DNA from: Trebonia sp050013875
GTDB taxonomy: Bacteria; Actinomycetota; Actinomycetes; Streptosporangiales; Streptosporangiaceae
Reading direction: 5' to 3'
NCBI GenBank assembly: GCA_050013875.1
Contig: JBEKEK010000007.1
Span: forward strand, 1-64,000
Length of the DNA stretch: 64,000 nucleotides
Notes under the pieces: model-generated
What the model was told of the DNA's origin: nothing
The model's database searches: none
The model's input: only the letters and a program-made list of their open reading frames with translations
Shown here: positions 24,094-32,127 of the stretch, piece by piece
Numbering within the stretch: position 1 is the first letter of the stretch
Layout of the letters: each line of letters begins with the position of its first letter
Translations under genes and position numbers: made by a program

Positions 24094-26505
24094 ATGGCCC
24101 GGGTAGCGCCCGGGGCGGACGGAGCGCCTTGGGAGTCACTAACGAGCTTCGTGGGCCGGGACCACGAGGCGGCGGATCTGGCCAGGATGCTGCGGAAGTA
24201 CCGGCTGGTCACCGTGACCGGACCGGGCGGGGTCGGCAAGACCCGGCTGGCGACTGAGGTTTCACGTAAGGCCGCCACTGACTTCCCTGACGGGGTTTAC
24301 TTCGTCGGCCTTGGCACGGTCAGCGACGCGGCGCGGGTACCGGACGAGGTGGCCGCTTCCCTGGGGATTCCGCAGGCGCATGGCAGGTCGTCGGAGACTG
24401 TCCTGGCGGAGGTGCTGGCGACCCGGCGACTGCTGCTCGTGCTGGACAACTGCGAGCACGTCCGCACGGTGACCGCGCGGCTCTGCGGGAGTTTGCTGAA
24501 CGCGGCCGACGACATTTGCATACTGGCGACCAGCCGGGAGCAGCTCTGGGTGGGCGGGGAGGCGCGGTACCGACTGGCGCCGCTCGCGTTGCCGGCGTCC
24601 GCCGACCCCTCGGAGGTAAGCCGGTCCGAGGCCGTCGCCTTGTTCGCGGAGCGGGCGCGGCAGGCGGACCCCAAGTTCACCCTCAATGCGCATACCAGTC
24701 CGCTTGCCGCACACGTGGTGGCCCGGCTAGACGGGATGCCGCTGGCGATCGAGCTGGCGGCGGCGCGGGTCGAGGCGCTCGGGATGGCCGGGCTCGCGCA
24801 GCGCATCGATGACTCACTGCGGTTGCTGAGCACCAAGGATTCCACGGCGGCAGCACGGCACCAGTCGCTGGCAGCGGTGGCGGACTGGAGCTACCGGTTG
24901 CTCTCGGAGTCCGAGCAGCGGGTGTTCCGGCGACTGTCGATTTTCCCCGGCCCGTTCACCCTGGAAGCCGCCGAGGCGGTAGCGGGGCCCGACGCTGGAC
25001 CGTTCGTCCTGCGACTGGTGGACTGTTCCCTGGTCACGCCGCCTCGGCCGGGGACCGACAAGCGGATGCGGTACACCATGCTGGAAACACTGCGCGCCTA
25101 CGCACGAGACCGGCTGGTGAAAGCCGGCGACGCGGAAGAGGCCACGGTCGGCGTTATCAGGTTCGCGTTGTCGGTGGCCGAGGATGCCTGGGCCGGCCTG
25201 CAGACCGTTGACGGGGACCTCGACGCCCGGCGCTCGCTGGATGCCGAGGACGCCACCGTGAACTGGGCGCTGAGCTGGGCACTGGAACACTCCCATGACG
25301 AGGCGTTGCGGCTGGCGAGTGTACTGGGGCCGTGGTGGCGTGGTCACTGCCGCATGGTCGAGGGCTATGAACGGCTGACGGCCGCCGTCGCGCGGGCGGC
25401 ACCGGCGAGCGCCGGCTGGGCCCGGGCCCAACTATGGCTCGGCTACCTATGCCAGTACGGGGATCTGGCCCACAGTCTGGCCCACTACGCGGCCGCCTGG
25501 ACGGCCGGGGATCCCAGCGAAGCGGTCGACGCCCTCGTTGGCCGCGCATTTCGGCAGCTGAACAATGGCCTGGCCGACGAGGCGGATCCCGATGCCCGGC
25601 GCGCGCTTGACCTGGCAACTGAGGTCGGCTACCCGGCGGGACGCGCACAGGCCCTCGCCGTCCTGGCCCTGGAATCCGCCACCGTCAGGAGCCCCGGTTT
25701 CGAGGCCGACGCGCTGGCCAAGGTGCGGCAGGCGCGGGACGCCATGTCCTCGAATATCCCGGGCTGGTTGGACCGATGGTGCAGTGCGGTTTTGATGACC
25801 GTGCTGTTCCAGCTGGGCGACCATGCGGCTGCCCGCGATGCCTGTGCCGAGGGACTTGCCAAGGCCCGTGCGGCCGGCGACCTGACCGCCCTGGTCGACC
25901 TCTTGGCGTTCGCGGTCCGTGACGAATGGCAGGCCGGTGCCATGGCGGATGTCCGGGCGCACGTCCACGAGGCGACGGATGTCGCCTTCCGGATCGGCGA
26001 CCGCTCCATCCTGCGTTACTTCGTGGGCGAGTGCGCGGAGGTGTGCGCCACGACGGGATACCGGGCTGAGGCCGTCACCCTGTGGGCGGCCCTGGCGGCG
26101 GAACAACAGCGCGCCGGTATCGCGGTGGCGCCCGACGCGGACGACCGGGAGCTCAAGCGGCAGGCCGCCGAGGCGCTCCCGGCGCAGGAGGCACGTGCGG
26201 CCGCGGAGCGTGGCGCACGGATGACGCTGAATGCCGCCGTGGAGTTCATGCTCATGCTGGCCGAGCGCCAGGCGACCGCGGAACAGCGGGAGACCGACGC
26301 ATCCGCCGACGCGAGCCAGCTCACCAAGCGCGAGCGGGAACTGGTCACCCTGGTCGCCCGGGGGCGGACCAACGCGGAGATCGCCGCTGAGATGTACATC
26401 AGCACCCGGACCGTTGGCTCTCACCTTGACCGCATCCGGGCCAAGACCGGCTGTCGCCGTCGCGCTGACCTCACCCGCCTCGCCCTGAGCGAGGGCCTTG
26501 TCTAG
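24094..26505 (+). CDS. LuxR-type regulator with N-terminal NTPase, paralogue of 14268-16691
   Basis: 803 aa from ATG 24094, where alignment with the paralogue begins (SLTSFVGRDHEAADLARML) and TAGGTT lies 7 bases upstream (leaderless-type start). Upstream codons would overlap the preceding gene. The NTPase motifs are GPGGVGKTRLATEV and LLLVLDNCEHV, followed by AAARHQSLAAVADWSYRLLSESEQRVFRRLSIF. Helical repeats follow, and the C-terminal LuxR domain is LTKRERELVTLVARGRTNAEIAAEMYI with VGSHLDRI. Very similar to the first copy across its length, it probably arose by duplication. Its stop is 2 bases from the stop of the convergent SARP gene. Confidence 0.9.
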   Translation: MARVAPGADGAPWESLTSFVGRDHEAADLARMLRKYRLVTVTGPGGVGKTRLATEVSRKAATDFPDGVYFVGLGTVSDAARVPDEVAASLGIPQAHGRSSETVLAEVLATRRLLLVLDNCEHVRTVTARLCGSLLNAADDICILATSREQLWVGGEARYRLAPLALPASADPSEVSRSEAVALFAERARQADPKFTLNAHTSPLAAHVVARLDGMPLAIELAAARVEALGMAGLAQRIDDSLRLLSTKDSTAAARHQSLAAVADWSYRLLSESEQRVFRRLSIFPGPFTLEAAEAVAGPDAGPFVLRLVDCSLVTPPRPGTDKRMRYTMLETLRAYARDRLVKAGDAEEATVGVIRFALSVAEDAWAGLQTVDGDLDARRSLDAEDATVNWALSWALEHSHDEALRLASVLGPWWRGHCRMVEGYERLTAAVARAAPASAGWARAQLWLGYLCQYGDLAHSLAHYAAAWTAGDPSEAVDALVGRAFRQLNNGLADEADPDARRALDLATEVGYPAGRAQALAVLALESATVRSPGFEADALAKVRQARDAMSSNIPGWLDRWCSAVLMTVLFQLGDHAAARDACAEGLAKARAAGDLTALVDLLAFAVRDEWQAGAMADVRAHVHEATDVAFRIGDRSILRYFVGECAEVCATTGYRAEAVTLWAALAAEQQRAGIAVAPDADDRELKRQAAEALPAQEARAAAERGARMTLNAAVEFMLMLAERQATAEQRETDASADASQLTKRERELVTLVARGRTNAEIAAEMYISTRTVGSHLDRIRAKTGCRRRADLTRLALSEGLV

Positions 26506-26507
26506 GG

Positions 26508-27284
26508 CTACACCGCCACTCCCATGAGGTGCTGGTCAGCCTGCAAGACGCGCTGGTGCATCTCCTGCAGCGCTAGTCCCGGATCGATTCCCAGCTCTGC
26601 CCCAAGTTGTTGCCGGACAGCGTTGAAGACAGCGAGCGCCTCGGCCTGGCGGCCGGACCGGTACAGCCCGAGCATCAGCAGCTCGCTGAGTCCTTCCCGG
26701 AAGGGATGCTCGGCCAGCAGCTCGCGCAGCTCGGCGACCGCTTCCCCGTGCTGGCCGATCGCGATGTCCATAGCCAGCTTCTCCTCCGTCGCGACCAGGT
26801 GCAGCTCCGCCAGGCGCACGCGGCGGGACTCGGCGTACGGGCCGGGGACCCCGGCCAGCGCCGTGCCCCGCCACAGCCCGAGTGTGTCCCTGAGAACGCT
26901 GACGGCTTGCGCGGTCGCCTGGCACTGGCAGGCGGTACGCGCCTTTCCCAGCCCCTCCTCGAATTGATCCAGGTCGAGGACAGCCGCGTCCCGCGGCACC
27001 AGGTAGCCGTCGCCGATCGACTCGATCAGCTCGCCACGTCCCGCGTCCGCATCGAGACAGTGGCGCAGGCGCGATATGTAGGTGCGGATGGTGCCGCCCG
27101 CCGCGCGCGGCACGTCGGCTCCCCACAATCCATCGATCAGGCCGTCCATCGAGACCTGCCTGCCCCGGGCGAGCAGGAGCATCGCCAGCACTCCCCGTTG
27201 CTGCGGTGAGCCCAGGTGCAGCTCCGTCTCCCCCGTAAATCCACGTACTGGTCCGAGAACTTCGAACCGCAACCCACGGAACAT
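26508..27284 (-). CDS. SARP-family transcriptional regulator (OmpR-type HTH plus BTAD)
   Basis: 258 aa from ATG 27282-27284, chosen because homology begins at once (LRFEVLGPVRGF) and GGGGA lies about 9 bases upstream; further upstream codons are not family-like. Residues about 5-95 are a winged-helix DNA-binding domain: LGSPQQRGVLAMLLLARGRQVSMDGLIDGLWG, TIRTYISRLRHCL, GDGYLV. Residues about 100-250 are the bacterial transcriptional activator domain: ALAGVPGPYAESRRVRLAELHLVATEEKLAMDIAIGQHGEAVAELRELLAEHPFREGL, then YRSGRQAEALAVF. SARPs activate pathway genes through heptamer repeats with 11-bp spacing. It is divergent from the second SARP gene. Confidence 0.9.
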   Translation of the reverse strand: MFRGLRFEVLGPVRGFTGETELHLGSPQQRGVLAMLLLARGRQVSMDGLIDGLWGADVPRAAGGTIRTYISRLRHCLDADAGRGELIESIGDGYLVPRDAAVLDLDQFEEGLGKARTACQCQATAQAVSVLRDTLGLWRGTALAGVPGPYAESRRVRLAELHLVATEEKLAMDIAIGQHGEAVAELRELLAEHPFREGLSELLMLGLYRSGRQAEALAVFNAVRQQLGAELGIDPGLALQEMHQRVLQADQHLMGVAV

Positions 27285-27622
27285 GTGCGAATCCCCGATC
27301 AGTTTCCGACGTTTGTCTCTATCGCGACCTAGCTTGCCGTGCGAACCCCGGTGCGGGCAGGGGTCGAACAGCCCCTTCTGATCGGGCGGATGCGTCGCGC
27401 GGCGCGGGGACGGCTCGCCGCCTATCCACGCCAGCATTGCGTGAGCGGCGGGCAGCCAGCACTGTTCGGCAGCCTCCGCGGGCACGAAGCCTCCGGTGTG
27501 GTCACCGGGCGGCGCGACGGCCCGTCAAGGCAACGGTGACCGGATGTTGATCGGATCTGGATTGACTGCAATCGCTGCCCCCCGGTGTCCTCGGAACGGA
27601 GGGCGTGGATACGGAGGTTTAG

Positions 27623-28387
27623 GTGGGTACGGTGATCCGGCTAGCACTTCTGGGCCCGGTGCGGGCGTGGCGCGATGGGATCGAGCTGGACATCGGGTCC
27701 CCGCAGCAGCGGGCCCTGCTGGCGCTGTTCGCGCTGCGCGGTGGGGAGTCGATGACGTGGGAGCAGCTGAGCGACGCGCTGTGGGCGGACGAGGCGCCGC
27801 CGTCGGCCGCCACGACGATACGCACCTACGTCTACAAGCTGCGGCGGGTCCTGGGCGCTGAGGTCCTGGCCTCGTCGCCGGGCGGGTACTCGCTGGCCGC
27901 GGGCTCGGTGAACGTTGACCTGGCATGGTTTTGCCGCCTGGTTGAGGAGGCCCGCGCACTGCGCGACGAGGGGAACCTGGAGCAGGCGGGCCTGCGGCTC
28001 GATGGCGCTAAGTCGCTGTGGCGGGGCACGGCGCTGGCCGGCGCGCATGGTCACTACGTCGCGGCGAAGCGCCGTTGGCTCGAGGAACTGCGGCTTGGGG
28101 CGCTTGAGGAAAGGTTCAGCGCCGCCCTCGAGCTTGACGAGCACGCGGTGCTGCTCGCGGAGCTGGCCGAAGCGGTGGCGGCGCATCCGCTGCGGGAGCG
28201 GATGCGGGAGAGCCTGATGCTGGCGCTGTACCGCGCTGGCCGGCAGGCAGAGGCGCTCGGCGCCTACCAGGAGCTGCGGCTGCTGCTCCGCGATGAGCTT
28301 GGCATAGACCCGGGGACGCAACTGCAGTCGCTCTACCAGCGGATCTTGCGTGCGGATCCGGCCCTGCTTGGCTGCCGCGTTCATTGA
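27623..28387 (+). CDS. SARP-family transcriptional regulator, second copy
   Basis: 254 aa, starting with GTG 27623 (GGAGGT 5-10 bases ahead). The winged-helix domain reads IRLALLGPVRAWRDG, IGSPQQRALLALFALRGGESMTWEQLSDALWAD, TTIRTYVYKLRRVLG and SPGGYSLA. The BTAD reads GTALAGAHGHYVAAKRRWLEELRLGALEERFSAALEL, VAAHPLRERMRESLMLALYRAGRQAEAL and ELGIDPG. It is about as similar to the neighbouring SARP as family members generally are, so the pair need not be recent. The P450 gene follows in the same direction after 119 bases and is its most obvious local target. Confidence 0.9.
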   Translation: MGTVIRLALLGPVRAWRDGIELDIGSPQQRALLALFALRGGESMTWEQLSDALWADEAPPSAATTIRTYVYKLRRVLGAEVLASSPGGYSLAAGSVNVDLAWFCRLVEEARALRDEGNLEQAGLRLDGAKSLWRGTALAGAHGHYVAAKRRWLEELRLGALEERFSAALELDEHAVLLAELAEAVAAHPLRERMRESLMLALYRAGRQAEALGAYQELRLLLRDELGIDPGTQLQSLYQRILRADPALLGCRVH

Positions 28388-28506
28388 CACGGCGCCTACC
28401 GGGCGTCAACGTCGGGCGGCGACGATGAGAGCTGGCAGGCAACGACGCAGGAAGGCCGTTGAGCCCGAATTCCGTTAAGCCCATATCCAGGTAGAGGAGA
28501 TTAACG

Positions 28507-29712
28507 GTGACGAGCGAACCCGCAGGCCGGCCAGTCCAGCTCGACGGAGAGTTCTTGCAGGATCCGCACGCCGTGTACCGGCGGCTGCGGCCGGACGGGC
28601 CGACGCGACCAGTCATCTTGCCGAATAAATGGCCGGGATGGCTAGTCACCTCCTACCAGGATTCCCGGCTGCTGCTCGCCGACGCCCGGCTGAGCAAGGA
28701 CGTGAGGAAGGGGATCGGGCTAATCCCCCCAGGCAAGGCTGGCGCTTACGAGTCGCCCCTATCGGCGCACATGCTCAATGCCGACCCACCGGATCACACC
28801 AGGCTCCGGCGGCTGGTGGGCCGGGTGTTCACCGCTCGCGCGGTGGAGCGACTGCGCCCGCGCATCGAGCAGGCCACCGGCGACCTGCTTGCCGCCATGC
28901 GACCCGGTTCCACGGTCGACCTGATCGAGGCCTACGCACTGCCGCTCCCGCTCACCGTGATATGCGAGCTCCTCGGTGTGCCAACAGCCGACCGGGACGA
29001 GTTCCGTTCCTGGACCCTGACGCTCGTCAGCATCACGACACGGAAAGAGCTGGCGGAAGCCGACCGGCGCCTGACCGCGTACCTCACCGCGCTCATCGAT
29101 GACAAGAGAACCAGCCCCGGTGGCGACTTGCTCTCGGAGCTGGTTCACGCATCCGACGAGGGCAGCCGGCTCTCGCCTGACGAGGCCCTCAGTATGGCCT
29201 TCGTGCTGCTCATCGGCGGCTTCGAGACCACCGTCAACCTCATCGCGAACGGCGTGCTCGCGCTGCTCACCCATCCGGACCAGCTCACGCTCCTGCGGTC
29301 CGAGCCGTCATTGCTGCCTGGCGCGATCGAGGAGATCCTGCGGTTTGACGGTCCGGTGCACGTCGCCACCCTCCGGTTCACCACCGAGCCTGTACGTGCC
29401 GGGGAGGCCGAGATCCCTGCCGGACAGCTCGTCCACCTCTCGCTGCTGGCGGCCAACCGCGATGGCGGCCGCTTCGCCGACCCGGACCGGTTCGACATCA
29501 CCCGTCAGCCAGCCGGTCACCTCGCCTTCGGGCACGGCATCCACCACTGCGTCGGCGCGCCGCTGGCCCGGCTGGAGGGGCAGATCGCGATCGGGCGCCT
29601 GCTGAGCCGCTTCCCTGACATCGTCCTCGAGGGCGGCCAGGGCACCTTCACCTGGCGTGACAGCACGCTCATGCACGGCCTGAGCTCGCTACCCGTCCGC
29701 GTCAGTTCCTGA
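28507..29712 (+). CDS. Cytochrome P450 (soluble bacterial type)
   Basis: 401 aa, GTG start with GAGGAG 7-12 bases upstream. P450 landmarks: the substrate-side B' region AHMLNADPPDHTRLRRLVGRVFT, the I-helix oxygen-binding segment LLIGGFETTVN (with E-T in the acid-alcohol position), the ExxR motif EEILRF, and the heme loop FGHGIHHCVGAPLARLE with the axial Cys. It resembles CYP105/107-like hydroxylases for small molecules, but the subfamily is not assigned. No ferredoxin gene is adjacent, so redox partners must be elsewhere. Its position behind a SARP gene suggests a secondary-metabolic role. Confidence 0.93.
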   Translation: MTSEPAGRPVQLDGEFLQDPHAVYRRLRPDGPTRPVILPNKWPGWLVTSYQDSRLLLADARLSKDVRKGIGLIPPGKAGAYESPLSAHMLNADPPDHTRLRRLVGRVFTARAVERLRPRIEQATGDLLAAMRPGSTVDLIEAYALPLPLTVICELLGVPTADRDEFRSWTLTLVSITTRKELAEADRRLTAYLTALIDDKRTSPGGDLLSELVHASDEGSRLSPDEALSMAFVLLIGGFETTVNLIANGVLALLTHPDQLTLLRSEPSLLPGAIEEILRFDGPVHVATLRFTTEPVRAGEAEIPAGQLVHLSLLAANRDGGRFADPDRFDITRQPAGHLAFGHGIHHCVGAPLARLEGQIAIGRLLSRFPDIVLEGGQGTFTWRDSTLMHGLSSLPVRVSS

Positions 29713-29776
29713 GAGTGGGCTCGGGGACGATGATCACTGTCGGACGCCGATTTCCCTCATCTTGGCTCCTTGTCCT

Positions 29777-30597
29777 TCAGCCGGTTTCGGCGGTCCGGCC
29801 GCCGAACGCGTCCAGCCAGTCGAGGACCACCTTGATGGCCAGGCCCACGTTGCCAGTCTGGCAGTGGTTCTGCGCCTGCTCGGCCTCGGTGAAGACCCGG
29901 GCGGTGATCGTGGGGGCGGCGGTCAGCGTCAGCACCTGGTCGGAGATCTGGCGGAGCGGAATGTAGTGATCTTTGGAGCCTGCCATCAGCAGGACATCCT
30001 GGGTGACCAGGGGCGAGACGTCGTCGGTGCGGTACTGGTGCCAGGCCTTGAACACGTCGGCCGGGGTGGCGGCGCCCGTCACGCGCTCGCCCTGGTGGAA
30101 GACCCACTCCGTGAGCAGGTCCGTCTTAGCGGTCGCGCCGACGGCCGCGTTCAACACCGAGGCGGGGATCTTGTCGGAGTTCGCCGCGATGACGTCGAGC
30201 CCCGAGGCCGCGAAGTCCCTGGTCGCCGCCTCAGCTGACCCCGCTGGTAGGGGACCATGTGGTGCTCATCGGCGGTGACGCCGTTTCCCGCCAGGACTTT
30301 GTCAAGGAACCGCTGGAAGGCCGGCTTGTACCGCGGATCGCTCGGGTTGAGGAAGAACTGCGCGCCCCGGGAATAGTAGGCGGCCGCCAGCGCCTTATCG
30401 CTGAGCTCGAGCATCTCCCGTGTCCAGTCGTCGTAGCTGGAGATGCGGGGCGCTACCTGGCGTAGTTCGTCCAGCATCTGCCCGTCGTTGGCCCACCCGT
30501 AGAACCGGTTCAGCTGGAAGTTGAGCGAGACATTCGGGTGCAGCGGGTAATACCCCACCGGGAACCGGCTGATGATCTCCTGGTCGCTGACCACCAT
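29777..30597 (-). pseudogene. Alpha/beta hydrolase with internal deletion and frameshift
   Basis: It starts at ATG 30595-30597 behind a strong GGAGGAAGG site. The first 115 codons match the N-terminal helical part of the large alpha/beta hydrolase family (NVSLNFQLNRFYGWANDG, AAYYSRGAQFFLNPSDPRYKPAFQRFLD). After MVPYQRG at about 30238 the frame fails; the neighbouring frame continues AEAATRDFAASGLDVIAAN, then LAGSKDHYIPLRQISDQ-like sequence (LLMAGSKDHYIPL) and AEQAQNHCQTGN, carrying the acid and His of the triad. The central 120-150 residues with the nucleophile elbow (GISLGG in relatives) are missing. The remnant cannot be an active hydrolase. It has a paired direct repeat upstream, and the AraC gene precedes it. 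Confidence 0.85.
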
Positions 30598-30684
30598 CGG
30601 TAGAGTGTCCTTCCTCCGCGGCGAGGCGTAGTGATGCGCAGTGACTCGTGATCAATAATCACCGGACCACCATCACGGCCGGGA

Positions 30685-30720
30685 GGCTCGAGCGCGCCAT
30701 GGCGCGGCTCCGGCGCGCCA
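30685..30720 (-). promoter_or_regulatory. Paired 15-bp direct repeat, copy 2 (AraC-type site candidate)
   Basis: On the minus strand, TGGCGCGCCGGAGCC (30720-30706) and TGGCGCGCTCGAGCC (30699-30685) are 6 bases apart (21-bp period). They lie 88 bases before the start of the broken hydrolase and just beyond the end of the AraC regulator gene. A downstream ATTATTGAT block is shared with the other copies. Confidence 0.65.
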
Positions 30721-30738
30721 GCTTGCCGAATACGGAGG

Positions 30739-31765
30739 TCAGCCGCCGGGGCCGGCGCCCCAGCGACGCAGCGCGCCGCGCAGCGACCGAGCGTCGCTGA
30801 AGCCCAGCCGCGCCGCGACCGCCGTCCTGCTCAGTCCCCGCGCCAGCAGCACGGCGGCGCGGTCGCGGCGAATCCCGTCGACGACCTCCCGCCAGCTGGT
30901 GCCCTCCTCCTCCAGGTGACGCTGCAAGCTCCGCGGGCTGACCGCCAGCCGGTCCGCCACCGTCGGCAGTGACAGGCCGTCATCGGCCAGATGCGCGCTC
31001 ACGACCTGCCGGAGCTCGTCCGCTCAGCCCGGCGCGGGCGCCTGCGCCGCGATCACGCCGTCCGCATGCTCCCGAAGGACCGCCGCGAGCGGGGCGTCGG
31101 CGCCCGGCAACGGCAGCGACAGGTCCGCGGCGGCCAGGGTCATGGTGGAGGATTCAGTGCCGAAGTCGACCCGGCCGGTGCCGAACAGGCTGGCCAGCTC
31201 ACGGTAACGGGGCGGGGCGGCGGCCGCCAGCGCCAGGTGCAACGGCCGGACCTCGCGGCCAGCCGCGTGCCGGGCGTGGAACAGCACCACCCCCAGCGAG
31301 AACTGGCTGGCCACCGCGTCAACATCAGGTTCACCCGACCGGATCTGGAAGGTGAGCGTCGCGCCGTCGCCCTCGCCGCCGGTCAGCCGGATCTCGTTAG
31401 CGGCGGTGTTGAGCAAGGCTGAAGTAGTACCGCACGAACTCCGTGATCGCCTCGCCCAGTGTGGGGGCGGTCTGGAACAAGTAGTCGATCAGGTGCAGCC
31501 GTCCAGAGCGCCACTGGCTGGCTGCCTTTACCCCCAGGGACGGATCACTGGTTTCAGCCAGAGCGAGCCGCCATAGCCTGCTCAGAGACATGGTAGGGAC
31601 ACGCGTGGCATTACCGGCAAGCACGTCCGCCGGCAAGCCAGCCTGGCGGGCCAGTGCCCCGCCGTCGCCGCCCATCCCCTCCAGCCCCGTCAGGACCAGG
31701 CGGGCCACAGACACGTGCGCCGTCGGCTCACGCGGCCGCGTCGGCACATCCCAGGAACCCGGCAT
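30739..31765 (-). pseudogene. AraC-family regulator, frameshifted and with an in-frame stop
   Basis: Three pieces together make one protein of about 340 aa. Residues from ATG 31763-31765 give the N-terminal ligand-binding domain (VSVARLVLTGLEGMGGDGGALARQAGLP, DPSLGVKAASQWRSGRLHLIDYLFQTAPTLGEAITEFVRYYFSL, given in overlapping parts). A +1/-1 slip at about 31418 moves to the second piece (LLNTAANEIRL on to ELASLFGTGRVDFGTESSTM). A TGA at 31024-31026 then interrupts the same frame, before VVSAHLADDGLSLPTVADRLAVSPRSLQRHLEEEGTSW and the second HTH (LLARGLSRTAVAARLGFSDARSLRGALRRW). The DNA-binding domain is cut off, so activity is unlikely. It was probably the activator for the adjacent paired direct-repeat sites. 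Confidence 0.85.
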
Positions 31766-31841
31766 GTTTGTATTCTCGCAGCTGCGCGCCCGCGTCAGGT
31801 GCCGGGGCCCCCATCGGGGTGTGAATGCTTACTGCGAAGGT

Positions 31842-31928
31842 CTTGTCAGTAAGCCGTCAACATACTGTCAGTGCTAAATCAGCACCCGCTTCCGCTGGCT
31901 TTCTGCCATTCACACTTCACCTAAGATC
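31842..31928 (+). repeat. Repeat module A, copy 2
   Basis: This aligns with 19408-19492 and directly precedes module B copy 2. The shared blocks are the phased GTCA heptamers, CTAAATCAGCAC-like sequence and CGCTTCCGCTGGCTT. Confidence 0.65.
31845..31873 (+). promoter_or_regulatory. Three heptamers with 11-bp period (SARP-box-like), copy 2
   Basis: GTCAGTA (31845-31851), GTCAACA (31856-31862) and GTCAGTG (31867-31873) keep an exact 11-bp period. Individual bases differ from copy 1 while the GTCA cores and the phase are kept, as expected for a selected protein-binding site. Confidence 0.5.
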
Positions 31929-31936
31929 AACGCCGC

Positions 31937-32048
31937 GAGAAGTGAAGATCATAAGAAATGGAACGGGAGCGTGCTTCGCGCCGCTGGGGGCACTGGGCCT
32001 GTTGGGCGGAGCCACGCGTGCGTTCGGGGGAGCGGTCTTGGGTTTTAC
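31937..32048 (+). repeat. Repeat module B, copy 2
   Basis: Near-identical to 20853-20966. It covers the 5' two thirds of the small open frame at 31942-32121. Confidence 0.75.
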
Positions 32049-32121
32049 CTCTAGCGACGGGCCGCTCCGATCACACGACCGTAATGACGATGGGGATCAT
32101 CAAAACTACGAGAGCGAGTAA
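31942..32121 (+). CDS. Small ORF with signal-peptide-like start (possible remnant or leader)
   Basis: 59 aa from GTG 31942. It begins VKIIRNGTGACFAPLGALGL, continues LGGATRAFGGAVLGFTSS, and then becomes polar and acidic. The profile (two basic residues, a hydrophobic Ala/Gly/Leu core) is that of a signal peptide, and the polar tail is too short to be a mature protein. The stop lies 6 bases before the ATG of the next gene, so its translation could be coupled to that gene. The alternative is that it is the first exported codons of a lost gene, moved here together with its promoter (module A). A ribosome site is weak. Confidence 0.4.
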   Translation: MKIIRNGTGACFAPLGALGLLGGATRAFGGAVLGFTSSDGPLRSHDRNDDGDHQNYESE

Positions 32122-32127
32122 GAAAAA

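Noticed and set aside
14268..29712. Calling the regulator-rich region a biosynthetic gene cluster
   Set aside because: No polyketide, peptide, terpene or RiPP core gene is visible. A P450 and a glycosyltransferase are not sufficient.
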